From: Caenimonas sedimenti
GTDB taxonomy: Bacteria > Pseudomonadota > Gammaproteobacteria > Burkholderiales > Burkholderiaceae_C
NCBI RefSeq assembly: GCF_007833165.1
Contig: NZ_VOBQ01000004.1
Span: 124,001 to 188,000, forward strand
Direction: 5' to 3'
DNA length: 64,000 nt
Of this stretch, positions 21,737 through 30,651 are shown piece by piece (within the stretch, counting starts at the first letter, position 1; every line of letters begins with the position of its first letter). Under the pieces are notes generated by a model that worked only from the letters and a program-made list of their open reading frames with translations, had not been told where the DNA came from and did no database searches. A program made the position numbers and the translations under genes.

Positions 21737-23614
21737 TCAGTCGTGACGCGCGATGACCCGTGCATGCTCGCTGATGCCGATCACGTTGAAGAACGCGGCA
21801 ACCAGGCGATGCACTTCGACGAACTGCACCTGCCGGCCTTCGGCCTGGCGCGCAGTGACCCAGTTCAGCAGCGTCCCCGCGGCGGTGAAATCGATGCGCA
21901 TGAGCCGCGCGCAGGAAACGACCATGACGTCGGCACCCATCATCTTGGCTTCGAGCAATTCCAGCGCTTCCGTCGCATCGCCGAGCACCTGGCCGGCCAG
22001 CTCCACCGTGGAGACGTTGGACATCTGCGAGTTCATCACCGAGGGCAGCTGCGTGTCGCCGTAGCCGGTGGTCAGGCCCGAAGCCAGAGAGTCGCGGAAG
22101 GCTTCACCGATGATCGTGTGGCCGGCGGCATAGGTCCCGTCGGACTGCAGCGGCTTGTATTCGCAGCGGGCGCTGTCCCACGAAGGCGGGGAGACTTCAT
22201 AGGTCACGCAGTAGTCGAGCGCGACCAGTTCGAATTCATCGGGCCGGTGCATCACGCGCAGCACTTCCATGCGCAGCTTCCACCAGGCCGGGTTGACACT
22301 GCGGTCACCCGACGGCGTGGCTTCCTTCAGCACTTTCTCCAGGTTGTCGGCGCCGATGAAGCGCAGCTGCACCGTCTGGCCCGCCCACTGGGTGAACGCT
22401 TTCGTGAGGGGCTCGACGGCGGACTCGACGATGGAAACCAGCTTGCTCCAGTTCAACCGCCAGGGCGCCGTGGCTTTCGCCAACCCCGCGTTCATGGCGG
22501 CGAGCGACTGCGTGCCGAAGATGGCGGGGCTGGACCAGTCGGCGAGCTGCTGGTTGCCGCTGGCCGCCGGCGTGGCGGGCGCGCTCATGCGGCCCACGAT
22601 CTCCGGCAGGGAAAACCACTGCGGAGCCGAACGCCCGAAACGGCTCGCGAATTCGATCGCCGCCGTCTCGTAGCGATCCTGCCGGCCGGTCGCGCGGTAC
22701 AAGTCGAACAGCGTGAGCCAGGTTTCGTCGTGGTCCACGCGGGTGCCGTCCGGGGCCAGCACTTCCATCAGTCCGGCCTCGGCGCCGTCGTCGTCGCCGT
22801 TGGCGAACCGGATCGAGGCCTCTTCCAGTTCGGGATCGTGCGCGAACTCGTCGACGTCGATCGCGAACAGCTTGGAGGCGGTGAAGGCGCTGGCGTTGTT
22901 GCCCTCCGACGAGGGCCCGCCTCGAGAAACCGGGGGCTCCTGGGCCGGCGCCGGCCGGGCCGGCGCGGCGGGCGGCTGCTGCGCCGGGCTTGCGCCAGGG
23001 CTGACACTGCGCGATGCCAGCGGCCGGCGTTCCTCGACCGGCGGCGGCGCAACCGCCGGCTCGTCCTCCATCATCGGCCGCAGGTCGGCGGCCATGGTCG
23101 GCGGCTCCGCCTTCAGCGGCGTCGGCTCCGTGCGGGTGTAGGCGGTGGCGCTCACGGGCGCCGCGGCGCGCGAAGCCATGGCCTCGGGCGGGATGTGCGA
23201 CGACGCCATGAAGCTGCCGGTGCTGTTGGCGCCCATTCGCGACGAGTTGTCGCCATGCTTGGTCTTCCACCACTGCATGGACATCTGCGCCTCGATCTCG
23301 TCGATCTTCTTCAGCGTGGTCGCGCGGTCGTCCGGCTTGGACGGCATGGAGCTCTGGAAGAACGAGGGGCGCGCCGCCGGGTCCTGCCCGGCCAGCACCT
23401 CGCTGCGCCGCATCTTGCGCAGCATGTCGAACTCACGCTTGCGCACGAAGTCGTTGCGCCGCTTGCGCTCGATCATCTCCTTGAGCATCTGCTTGGAGTA
23501 CGAGCTCTCCCGCTCGGCCTCCGGCTCGAGGTCGCCCCAGTTGGTCGCGGGGTTCTTCACGAACCGCACGACCTTGGACAGCAATCCGGGAGAGGTATCG
23601 TCCTTGGTTGCCAT
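21737..23614 (-). CDS. STAS-domain protein, unknown role
   Basis: A 625-residue soluble protein. The N-terminal 120 residues are highly charged and helical (KQMLKEMIERKRRNDFVRKRE), followed by a Pro/Ala-rich low-complexity stretch (about 150-250). The last about 100 residues resemble a STAS fold: ELAGQVLGDATEALELLEAKM then VVSCARLMRIDFTAAGTLLNW, like anti-sigma-factor antagonists. The central part is not assignable. Similar long STAS proteins occur beside dksA and hslVU in Comamonadaceae as far as I recall. A regulatory protein-protein interaction role is inferred. Confidence 0.75.
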   Translation of the reverse strand: MATKDDTSPGLLSKVVRFVKNPATNWGDLEPEAERESSYSKQMLKEMIERKRRNDFVRKREFDMLRKMRRSEVLAGQDPAARPSFFQSSMPSKPDDRATTLKKIDEIEAQMSMQWWKTKHGDNSSRMGANSTGSFMASSHIPPEAMASRAAAPVSATAYTRTEPTPLKAEPPTMAADLRPMMEDEPAVAPPPVEERRPLASRSVSPGASPAQQPPAAPARPAPAQEPPVSRGGPSSEGNNASAFTASKLFAIDVDEFAHDPELEEASIRFANGDDDGAEAGLMEVLAPDGTRVDHDETWLTLFDLYRATGRQDRYETAAIEFASRFGRSAPQWFSLPEIVGRMSAPATPAASGNQQLADWSSPAIFGTQSLAAMNAGLAKATAPWRLNWSKLVSIVESAVEPLTKAFTQWAGQTVQLRFIGADNLEKVLKEATPSGDRSVNPAWWKLRMEVLRVMHRPDEFELVALDYCVTYEVSPPSWDSARCEYKPLQSDGTYAAGHTIIGEAFRDSLASGLTTGYGDTQLPSVMNSQMSNVSTVELAGQVLGDATEALELLEAKMMGADVMVVSCARLMRIDFTAAGTLLNWVTARQAEGRQVQFVEVHRLVAAFFNVIGISEHARVIARHD

Positions 23615-23636
23615 GGCGTTCAGTCCGCTGCGGGGA

Positions 23637-24593
23637 TCAGTCCCCGAACATCTTCTGTTTCAGCTCCCGGCGTTGCTGCGCCTCCAGCGACAGCGTCGCC
23701 GTGGGCCGCGCGAGCAGGCGGCCGACGCCGATGGGCTCGCCGGTTTCGTCGCAGTAGCCGTAGTCGCCGGCGTCGATGCGGGCGATGGACTGCTCGATCT
23801 TCTTCAGGAGCTTGCGTTCGCGGTCGCGGGTGCGCAGCTCGAGCGCGTGCTCTTCCTCGATGGTGGCGCGATCGGCCGGATCGGGGACGATCACCGTGTC
23901 TTCGCGCAGGTGCTCGGTGGTTTCGCCGGCGCTGTTCAGGATTTCGGTCTTCAGCTGCTGCAGCTTGATGCGGAAGAACGACATCTGCTTGTCGTTCATG
24001 TATTCGGTGTCAGGCATGGCCAGCACTTCGGCGTCGGAGAGTTCCTCCGCGCTCTTGGTCTTCCAGTTGTTGGCCAGCTTCGGGTCTTTCTTGACCGCCA
24101 CGACGGGCGGAGGGTTCAAAACGGATTGGTTTGCCATGGGGGTGTAGGTTGCCTTCACCGTGCCGAACGCGGCGACGGTGGCAGCCGATGCGGGGCCCGG
24201 CCGCGTGGTCGCGGAAACGGGGCGCGCGGCGGCAGGCGCGATGGGAGAAGACGCCTTGGCGGGCGGCGCGGCCTTCACGGCTGCATCGCTCGCCTTGGCG
24301 GGCGGGGTGGTCTTGACGGGGGCCGGAACCGCTTTGGCGGCCGGCTTTTCCGTCTTGGCGGGCGCGGGCGCCGCCTTCCTGGCCGCCGGTGGTGCCGGGG
24401 CCTTGACGGCCGCTTTCGCGGCCGGCTTCGTTGTCTTCACGGGCGCCGCCTTCTTGGCCGGCGCTTTCGCGACCGGCTTCGCGGCCTTGGCCGCCGGCTT
24501 CTTGGCCACGGGCTTCGCCGCCGGCTTCGCGGCCGGTTTGGCTTTTGCGGCGGGTTTCTTGGCCTTGGCAGCGGCCTTGGGCTGAGCCTTCAA
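23637..24593 (-). CDS. dksA: DksA RNA polymerase-binding factor with long Lys/Ala/Pro-rich N-terminus
   Basis: DksA binds the RNA polymerase secondary channel and, with ppGpp, tunes rRNA and biosynthetic promoters. The core lies in roughly residues 170-318, with the coiled coil and DxxDxA-type tip (PDPADRATIEEE). The zinc-finger region retains only one of the four usual cysteines (YGYCDETGEPI...RPTATLSLEAQQRRE). Residues 1-150 are a low-complexity Lys/Ala/Pro repeat. The TTG start at 24593 is chosen because GAGGAG sits 7 bases upstream; an internal ATG at 24137 (residue 153) lacks such a site. The 318-residue length is about twice the E. coli protein. Confidence 0.9.
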   Translation of the reverse strand: MKAQPKAAAKAKKPAAKAKPAAKPAAKPVAKKPAAKAAKPVAKAPAKKAAPVKTTKPAAKAAVKAPAPPAARKAAPAPAKTEKPAAKAVPAPVKTTPPAKASDAAVKAAPPAKASSPIAPAAARPVSATTRPGPASAATVAAFGTVKATYTPMANQSVLNPPPVVAVKKDPKLANNWKTKSAEELSDAEVLAMPDTEYMNDKQMSFFRIKLQQLKTEILNSAGETTEHLREDTVIVPDPADRATIEEEHALELRTRDRERKLLKKIEQSIARIDAGDYGYCDETGEPIGVGRLLARPTATLSLEAQQRRELKQKMFGD

Positions 24594-24687
24594 TTCCCGT
24601 CTCCTCGCGTTGTCGGCGCCGGCGGCCGCGGGCATGTTGCCCGCCGGCCCGCCTCTTGTGGGGGATGCAGCGCCATCATCAACGCGA

Positions 24688-24693
24688 TTTATA
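24688..24693 (-). promoter_or_regulatory. Candidate -10 element upstream of dksA
   Basis: On the minus strand TATAAA stands out in an otherwise GC-rich gap (24594-24892) about 95 bases upstream of the proposed TTG start. No good -35 hexamer is visible at 16-18 bases. The rest of the gap holds a small hairpin (24846-24863) and no recognisable gene. Confidence 0.3.
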
Positions 24694-24892
24694 CCCTGAT
24701 TGTCGGGCAGCGCGCGGCCCGGCGCACCCTTTTCGCGACCGCGGTCCGGCCTGTCACTCCCAAGGGGAAAGCCCATCAGTTGCAGAAGCGAGACAAACAT
24801 GGAAGCGGCGGGGTGGAGGTGGCGGCGAAGGGCGCTAGCCTAACCGAACCGCGCAGGCGGTTCCGTCAGCACGCTTCCGGCCGCGCCCAAGG

Positions 24893-25963
24893 TCAGACCA
24901 GGCACTGCTCCAGGCCCTGCAGCAGGATGTCCTTCGGCAGCTCGATGCCGATGAAGACCATCTTGCTGAGGCGCTGCTCGCCCTCGGCCCAGGCCGGCCC
25001 CAGGTCGCTGCCCATCAACTGGTGGACGCCCTGGAAGATGACCTTGCGCTCGGTCCCCTGCATGTGGAGCACGCCCTTGTAGCGCAGCATCCGCGGGCCG
25101 TAGATGTTGACGATGGCGCCGAGGAAGTCTTCCAGCTTGGCCGCATCGAATGGCCGCTCCGAGCGGAAGACGAAGCTCTTCACGTCGTCGTCGTGGGCGT
25201 GGTGGTGCGGGTGGTCGCAGTGCTCGCCGGGCGCGTGGTCGTGGCCCTCGTGGCCATGGTCATGGTCGTGATCGTGGCCATGCGCATGGGCGTGGTCGTG
25301 GCCGTCCTCCTTCAGGAAGTCCGGGTCGATCTCGAGCTTGGCGTTCAGGTTGAAGCCGCGCAAGTCGAACACGTCCTTGATCGGCACTTCCCCGAAATGC
25401 ACCGCCTGCTGGGGGGCGCGCGGGTTCATGTGCTTCAGGCGGTGCATCAGCGCATCGACCTCGTCCTTGCCCACCAGGTCGGTCTTGCTGATGAAGATCT
25501 GGTCGGCGAAACCCACCTGGCGCCGCGCTTCCTGGCGGTCGTCGAGTTGCTGGTCGGCATGCTTGGCGTCGACCAGGGTCAGGATGGAATCCAGCAGGTA
25601 GCTTTCGGCGATCTCGTCGTCCATGAAGAAGGTCTGGGCGACCGGACCGGGATCGGCCAGGCCAGTCGTCTCGATCACCACCCGGTCGAAATCCAGCAGG
25701 CCCTTGCGCTTCTTGGCGGCCAGCAGTTGCAGGGTCTCGCGCAAGTCCTCGCGGATGGTGCAGCAGATGCAGCCATTGCTCATCTGGACGATCTGCTCCT
25801 TGGTCTCTGTCACCAGGATGTCGTTGTCGATGTTCTCTTCACCGAACTCGTTCTCGATGATGGCGATCTTCTGGCCGTGCGCCTCGTTCAGCACGCGCTT
25901 GAGCAGGGTGGTCTTGCCGGAGCCGAGGAAGCCGGTGAGGATGGTGGCGGGGATGAGGCTCAT
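24893..25963 (-). CDS. CobW/ZNG1-family metal chaperone GTPase
   Basis: A COG0523 G3E GTPase of the kind that delivers zinc or cobalt to client enzymes. The 356-residue protein has Walker A GFLGSGKTT at residues 11-19, the metal-binding CxCC motif (Cys65, Cys67, Cys68 in NGCICC), and a SKTDL base-recognition motif. A His/Asp-rich linker (about 222-258, HDHDHDHGHEGHDH) precedes the CobW C-terminal domain. The metal specificity cannot be read directly; the His-rich linker suggests zinc, by analogy with YeiR/YjiA/ZNG1. Confidence 0.9.
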   Translation of the reverse strand: MSLIPATILTGFLGSGKTTLLKRVLNEAHGQKIAIIENEFGEENIDNDILVTETKEQIVQMSNGCICCTIREDLRETLQLLAAKKRKGLLDFDRVVIETTGLADPGPVAQTFFMDDEIAESYLLDSILTLVDAKHADQQLDDRQEARRQVGFADQIFISKTDLVGKDEVDALMHRLKHMNPRAPQQAVHFGEVPIKDVFDLRGFNLNAKLEIDPDFLKEDGHDHAHAHGHDHDHDHGHEGHDHAPGEHCDHPHHHAHDDDVKSFVFRSERPFDAAKLEDFLGAIVNIYGPRMLRYKGVLHMQGTERKVIFQGVHQLMGSDLGPAWAEGEQRLSKMVFIGIELPKDILLQGLEQCLV

Positions 25964-26009
25964 GGGGGTACTCCAGGGGACCCGCGAGTTTAAGTCGCGG
26001 GCGGATTTC

Positions 26010-27191
26010 CTACTTGCGCACGATCACGAGGCCCTTCAAGTACTCGCCTTCCGGAAAAGCCAGCGTCATGGGGTGGTCCGGCGCGGCCCCCAGGCGCTCG
26101 GCGATGTAGCCGTCCACGCCCGCATCCGTGCCCGCGGAAGCCACGATCTTGTGGAACAGGTCGCCCGGGATGCCGCCGGAGCACGAGTAGGTGAACAGCA
26201 GCCCGCCGGGCGCCAGCAGTTTCAGGGCCAGCCGGTTGATGTCCTTGTAGGCCCGGGCGGCGCGCTCGGCATGCGCCACCGTCGGCGCGAGCTTGGGCGG
26301 GTCGAGCACGATGGCGTCGAATTGCCGGCCGGCCTCGCCGAAGCGGCGCAGGCTCACGTTCACGTCGGCATCGACGAATTCGGTGCGGGCAGCGTCGAAC
26401 CCGTTGAGCGCCACGTTGGCCCGCGCCCGCTCCAGCGCCGGGCCCGACGAGTCGATGGACGTGACATGGGCTGCGCCGCCAGCCAGGGCGGCCACGGTGA
26501 AGCCACCCGTGTAGCAATAGCAGTTGAGGACCTGCCGGGCCCCCAGCCGCCGCACCCAGTCGGCGAAGCGCGCACGGCTGTCCCGCTGGTCCAGGTAGAA
26601 GCCCGTCTTGTGGCCGGTGGCGATGTCGATGCCGAAGCGCCAGCCGTGCTCCTGCAGCGTGATTTCGGTCGCGCCCTCGCCGCGCAGCCAGCCGGTGGTC
26701 TCGGGCAGGCCTTCCAGGCCGCGCGAACTGGCATCCGAACGCTCGTACAGCCGCTGCAACCCAGTCGCCTGCAGCAATGCGTCCGCCAGCACGGGCTTCC
26801 AGCGCTCGGCTCCCGCCGACAGGAACTGGGCCACCAGCGTGTCGCCATAGCGATCCACGATCAGGCCCGGCAGGCCGTCGGACTCGCCATGGACCAGGCG
26901 CACGCCGTCGCTGGCCACCGCCAGCCGGGCGCGCAGCGCGATGGCGGCCCTGCAGCGCGCCGCGAAAAAGCCCGCGTCGATGCGGTCGGCTTCGTCGAAG
27001 CTCCAGGCGCGTGCCCGCATCCGCGAGGCCGGGCTGAAGGCGGCCCAGGCCAGGAAGCGGCCGTCGAGCGCCTCCACCCGGACGGTTTCGCCCGGGTCGG
27101 CGCCGCCCTTGGCCACCGCCGAATCGAAGATCCAGGGGTGGCGCCGCAACAACGAACGCTCGCGGCCTTCGCGCAGGCGGATCACTTTCAT
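26010..27191 (-). CDS. rlmI: Class I SAM-dependent 23S rRNA methyltransferase (RlmI-like)
   Basis: A PUA-containing RlmI-type enzyme, known to methylate C1962 of 23S rRNA. The 393-residue protein begins MKVIRLREGRERSLLRRHPWIF (PUA lead). It has the SAM site LNCYCYTGGFTVAALAGGA, the EFVDADV acidic loop, the catalytic-type IVLDPPKLAPT motif and a C-terminal Cys in FTYSCSGGI. The start at 27191 fits the conserved N-terminus; the longer frame upstream is noncoding-like. Confidence 0.9.
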   Translation of the reverse strand: MKVIRLREGRERSLLRRHPWIFDSAVAKGGADPGETVRVEALDGRFLAWAAFSPASRMRARAWSFDEADRIDAGFFAARCRAAIALRARLAVASDGVRLVHGESDGLPGLIVDRYGDTLVAQFLSAGAERWKPVLADALLQATGLQRLYERSDASSRGLEGLPETTGWLRGEGATEITLQEHGWRFGIDIATGHKTGFYLDQRDSRARFADWVRRLGARQVLNCYCYTGGFTVAALAGGAAHVTSIDSSGPALERARANVALNGFDAARTEFVDADVNVSLRRFGEAGRQFDAIVLDPPKLAPTVAHAERAARAYKDINRLALKLLAPGGLLFTYSCSGGIPGDLFHKIVASAGTDAGVDGYIAERLGAAPDHPMTLAFPEGEYLKGLVIVRK

Positions 27192-27265
27192 CCCCGTATT
27201 GTCAACCGGGCGCCAATCGGAGGTGCGCGCCGCCCCGACAATGCGGGCAAGGAGACCTGAATCAA

Positions 27266-29026
27266 ATGGGGTTGCAGGCGTGGAGTCGCCGGGTGCTGAC
27301 GCTGGCACTGGCGCTGTTGCTCGCCGCCGCGGGCCTGGCCCACGGCCGGACCGTGCTCGAGCTCGACCTCACGCGCCAGCCCATCCCGCTGGCCGACTGG
27401 GGCGACGCGTGGCTGGACGCCACTGGCGAAACACAGATCGACCACGTCTCCAGCGACCCTGCCATCCCATGGCAGCCGACCGCGCAGGACGCGATCTACC
27501 CGCTCACCACCGGCAAGGTGCTGTGGATCCGATTCACCGTCCCACCGGCGCCCGACCGGGAACGCTGGTACCTCGAGGTGCCCTACCCGTCGGTGAACCG
27601 GGCGACCCTGTACTCGCGCGACCCGCTCGACCGATGGCAGCCGCAACACGCCGGAGATACCCTGCCCGTGGCGGACTGGCCGGTCCCGCACCGGCACCCG
27701 CTGCTGCCGCTCGCGGTTTCCGCCGTGCATCCACGCCACTACATGCTGCGGGTGGAAAACCCGCACAGCTTCAGCGCGCCCCTCACTTTCGTGAGCGAAA
27801 GCTACCTGGGCCGCACCGAGCAACGCACCTCGTTCGTGCTGGGCATGTACTTCGGGCTGGCGGCGCTGGCGCTCGTCCTCTCCGTGCTGGGCGCCGCGTC
27901 GCTGCGCGATCGCGCGTACTGGCTGTACGCCGGCAGCGTCGCCCTGCTCGCGCTCACCCAGGCCGCCATGACGGGCCTGGCGGGCCTGCACTTGTGGCCG
28001 CGTTCACCCTGGTGGGCCGACGTGTCGCCCATCGTGTTGCCGGTACTCGGCGTGGGCGTGGTGCAGCTGTTCTTTGCCGCCGTGGTTTCGCTCGCGGATC
28101 GTTCACGGCGGCTGAACCTGCTGGTCACCGCGACCGGCCTGCTGAGCATTCCGGTGGCGCTGGCGATCCTGTGGGTCGAACCGTCCCAGCGCATCAAATG
28201 GATGGTGCCGTACATCGTGGTGGCGAGCCATGTGGGCCTGGGGGCGGTCATCTGGGCGGCGCGCCGGGGCGACCGCTATGCGTGGTGGCTGCTGGCGGGC
28301 TCGCTGCCGGTCGCCATCGGCGCCATCTTCCCGCTGGCCCGGACCGCCGGATACATCCCCGTGAGCTTCCTCACGATGTACGGCATGCAGATCGGCATCG
28401 CCGTCGAACTCCCGTTGCTGCTGGTCATGCTGATGCTGCGCAGCCAGGCCCGGCGCGAGCAACGCCGCCGCGTCCAGGGCCTCGACCGGATCGACCCCGC
28501 GACCGGCGTGTTGAATGCCCATGTCTTCCACGAAAGATTGGTGCGCCTGATCGCGCGCTCCGTGCGCCTCAAGCTGCGCAGCGCCATCCTGCTGGTGGAC
28601 ATCGTCAACCTGGAGCAGATCCGCCGCGACTACGACGGCGAGGCGGCGCAGGAGCTCCCCTTGCGCGTCGCCGGGCGCTTGCTGAAGGCTTCGCGCGAGA
28701 TCGACAGCGTCGCGCGGCTCTCGGACCACCGCTTCGGCATCCTGCTGGAAGGCCCCCTGAAGGCAGACGAGGTGGCCGAAGCGGCCCCGCGGGTGGTGGC
28801 CCAGTGCCTGCTGCCGTTCAAGAACCGGCCCATCGACTGGGCGGCGCAAGTCCATGTGGCGCAAGCGCTGATCCCCATGGACGGCACCGATGCCGTTGAC
28901 CTCATCGCCCGGCTGGAGGCGCTGCTGGCCGGCGCGCCCATGGACGGCAAGAGCGCGGTCTTCCTGCTGTCGCGCCCCCACTTGCCCACCGGCCTCGTGC
29001 CCGCGACTTCCCCGGTTACTTCTTGA
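27266..29026 (+). CDS. 7TM-DISM sensor protein with degenerate GGDEF domain
   Basis: A 586-residue membrane protein. A signal peptide (about 1-27) precedes a periplasmic 7TMR-DISMED2-like sensory domain (about 28-190), then seven hydrophobic segments (about 190-400), and a cytoplasmic GGDEF-like domain starting DPATGVLNAHVFHERL. The usual GG[DE]EF signature is replaced by SDHRFG, so diguanylate cyclase activity is unlikely. It may bind c-di-GMP or GTP, or act through protein contacts. It overlaps xerC convergently by 11 bases. Confidence 0.8.
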   Translation: MGLQAWSRRVLTLALALLLAAAGLAHGRTVLELDLTRQPIPLADWGDAWLDATGETQIDHVSSDPAIPWQPTAQDAIYPLTTGKVLWIRFTVPPAPDRERWYLEVPYPSVNRATLYSRDPLDRWQPQHAGDTLPVADWPVPHRHPLLPLAVSAVHPRHYMLRVENPHSFSAPLTFVSESYLGRTEQRTSFVLGMYFGLAALALVLSVLGAASLRDRAYWLYAGSVALLALTQAAMTGLAGLHLWPRSPWWADVSPIVLPVLGVGVVQLFFAAVVSLADRSRRLNLLVTATGLLSIPVALAILWVEPSQRIKWMVPYIVVASHVGLGAVIWAARRGDRYAWWLLAGSLPVAIGAIFPLARTAGYIPVSFLTMYGMQIGIAVELPLLLVMLMLRSQARREQRRRVQGLDRIDPATGVLNAHVFHERLVRLIARSVRLKLRSAILLVDIVNLEQIRRDYDGEAAQELPLRVAGRLLKASREIDSVARLSDHRFGILLEGPLKADEVAEAAPRVVAQCLLPFKNRPIDWAAQVHVAQALIPMDGTDAVDLIARLEALLAGAPMDGKSAVFLLSRPHLPTGLVPATSPVTS

Positions 29027-29948
29027 GCCGGTGCGCCCGCGGATGGGCGGCGTCGTAAGCCTTGGCGAGATGCTGGAAATCGAGCCGCGTGTAGACCTGC
29101 GTCGTGGCGATGTTCGCGTGGCCCAGCAGCTCCTGCACCGCGCGCAGGTCGCTGCTCGACTGCAGCACGTGGCTGGCGAAGGAGTGCCGGAGCATGTGCG
29201 GATGCACCGGCGTCGCCACGCCGGCCTGCAGGCCGCGGCGCTTCAGGCGGGCCCAGACGGTCTTGGCACTGAGGCGCCGGCCCTGCGGGACGATGAAGAG
29301 CGCGGGCTCGCCCGCGCCTTGCGCCAAGGCGCGCGCCTCCAGCCACCGCTGCAAGGCTTCCAGCGCCTTGCGGCCCACGGGCACCGTGCGGCGCTTGCCG
29401 CCCTTGCCCAGCACGTGGGCCTCACCGGCCTGCGCGTCGATCCAGCCCTTGGCCGCCGTGCTCGCCTTTGCGTCGAGGCCGACCAGCTCGCCCACCCGCA
29501 ACCCGCATCCATAGAGCAGCTCGACGATGGCGTTGTCGCGCGCCTCGAGCCACGGGTCGGCCTCTTCGTCGCTGAACTCGGCCAGCTGGACCGCGTCGTC
29601 GACGCTCAGGGCCTTGGGCAGCGGCTTGGCCGCCTTGGGGGCGCGCACATCCTGCACCGGGTTGCTGGGCACCAGGCCCTCGCGTCCCAGCCAGGTGTAG
29701 AACCCGCGCCAGCCGGAGAGGATGAGCGCGATGCCGCGGCCGCTGCGCCCGCCCGAGTGCATCTGGGCGACCCAGCGGCGGATGTGGGTGTTCTGCACCT
29801 TGAGCAGGCTGACGTCGGCGTGGGCGGCGTTCGCGCAGAGCTTCTGCAGATCCAGCGAGTAGAGCTCCACCGTGCGGTCGGCCAGGCGCTTCTGCACGCG
29901 CACGTGTTCGAGATATTTGTCGACGAGGCCGAGTTCGTCGTCCGTCAC
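29016..29948 (-). CDS. xerC: Tyrosine recombinase XerC
   Basis: XerC resolves chromosome dimers with XerD at dif. The 310-residue protein has an N-terminal SAM-like core-binding domain and a catalytic domain with Arg151 (GLRVGEL), Lys182 (GKGGKRR), His251 and Arg254 (HMLRHSF), His277 (LLGHANI) and nucleophile Tyr286 (VYTRLDF). It sits in the dapF-DUF484-xerC order known from E. coli, which distinguishes it from XerD and from the integron integrase further right. Confidence 0.95.
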   Translation of the reverse strand: MTDDELGLVDKYLEHVRVQKRLADRTVELYSLDLQKLCANAAHADVSLLKVQNTHIRRWVAQMHSGGRSGRGIALILSGWRGFYTWLGREGLVPSNPVQDVRAPKAAKPLPKALSVDDAVQLAEFSDEEADPWLEARDNAIVELLYGCGLRVGELVGLDAKASTAAKGWIDAQAGEAHVLGKGGKRRTVPVGRKALEALQRWLEARALAQGAGEPALFIVPQGRRLSAKTVWARLKRRGLQAGVATPVHPHMLRHSFASHVLQSSSDLRAVQELLGHANIATTQVYTRLDFQHLAKAYDAAHPRAHRLKK

Positions 29949-29956
29949 GAGCCGTC

Positions 29957-30649
29957 CTAACGCGGGCGCAGCCGCGAGAGCGCGGCGCTCGCCAGTTCGG
30001 CGATGCGCTCCAGGAAGTCAGTGGCCAGGCCGGCCTGGAAGCGCTGCGGATCGGGCGACGAGAGCACCAGCATGCCGAAGGCCGGCCCTGGGCTGTTCAC
30101 CGCGCCGGGCCGGAGCGCGATCAACGCCACGGACATCGCCGTGGCGGGGTCGTCGAGCCAGTTCACCGCTTCGAAGCCCGAGTGGACGCCGCAATACGGC
30201 TGCGTCAGCGAGGACGCGAAGGTCTTGGCGTCCTCGCTCACCCCCTGCGCGAACGGATCCTGCGCGTAGCGCTCGTCGACATCCCAGATCTTCAGGGCGA
30301 CCTGCGGCACCATGAACTGGTTCTGCAACTCGGCCACCAGCGTCGCCGGCAACGCCCGGCTGGATTGCACCAGCAGCATCGCGCGCGCCCAGCGGTGGAT
30401 GCGGTCGGAGATGATCATGTTCTCGTTGCCGTGCCGCACCATGTCCATGATGCGGTGCTCCAGCATCTTGATCTTTTCACGCAGCATCTCGGCCTGCCGC
30501 TCCTGCAGGCTGACCGCACGGTTGCCGTGCGGGCTGGTCAGCTGCACGGCCGCGAGCAGTTCCGCGTTGCGCTCGAAGAAATCCGGGCTGTTCGCCAGGT
30601 AGTTGGCGATGTCTTCTTCGGTGATGGGGTTCATGGCGTCATGGTTCAT
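29957..30649 (-). CDS. DUF484 family protein
   Basis: A 230-residue GAF-like DUF484 protein (YigA relative). It begins with an EEDIANYLANSPDFFERNAELL helical motif, followed by a coiled coil (QERQAEMLREKIKMLEHRIMD) and a GAF-type domain. The gene lies between dapF and xerC, the position held by yigA. Its function is unknown. The start could also be the Met five residues later (30634); neither has a clear ribosome site. Confidence 0.85.
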   Translation of the reverse strand: MNHDAMNPITEEDIANYLANSPDFFERNAELLAAVQLTSPHGNRAVSLQERQAEMLREKIKMLEHRIMDMVRHGNENMIISDRIHRWARAMLLVQSSRALPATLVAELQNQFMVPQVALKIWDVDERYAQDPFAQGVSEDAKTFASSLTQPYCGVHSGFEAVNWLDDPATAMSVALIALRPGAVNSPGPAFGMLVLSSPDPQRFQAGLATDFLERIAELASAALSRLRPR

Positions 30650-30651
30650 GT

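Noticed and set aside
22305..23273. 322-residue minus-strand ORF inside the STAS gene
   Set aside because: It is an out-of-frame, Arg/Gly/Ala-rich shadow typical of high-GC DNA, lying within a convincing gene.
24137..24137. ATG at residue 153 as the dksA start
   Set aside because: No ribosome site, and it would discard the Lys/Ala/Pro extension that has a clear TTG start with GAGGAG upstream.
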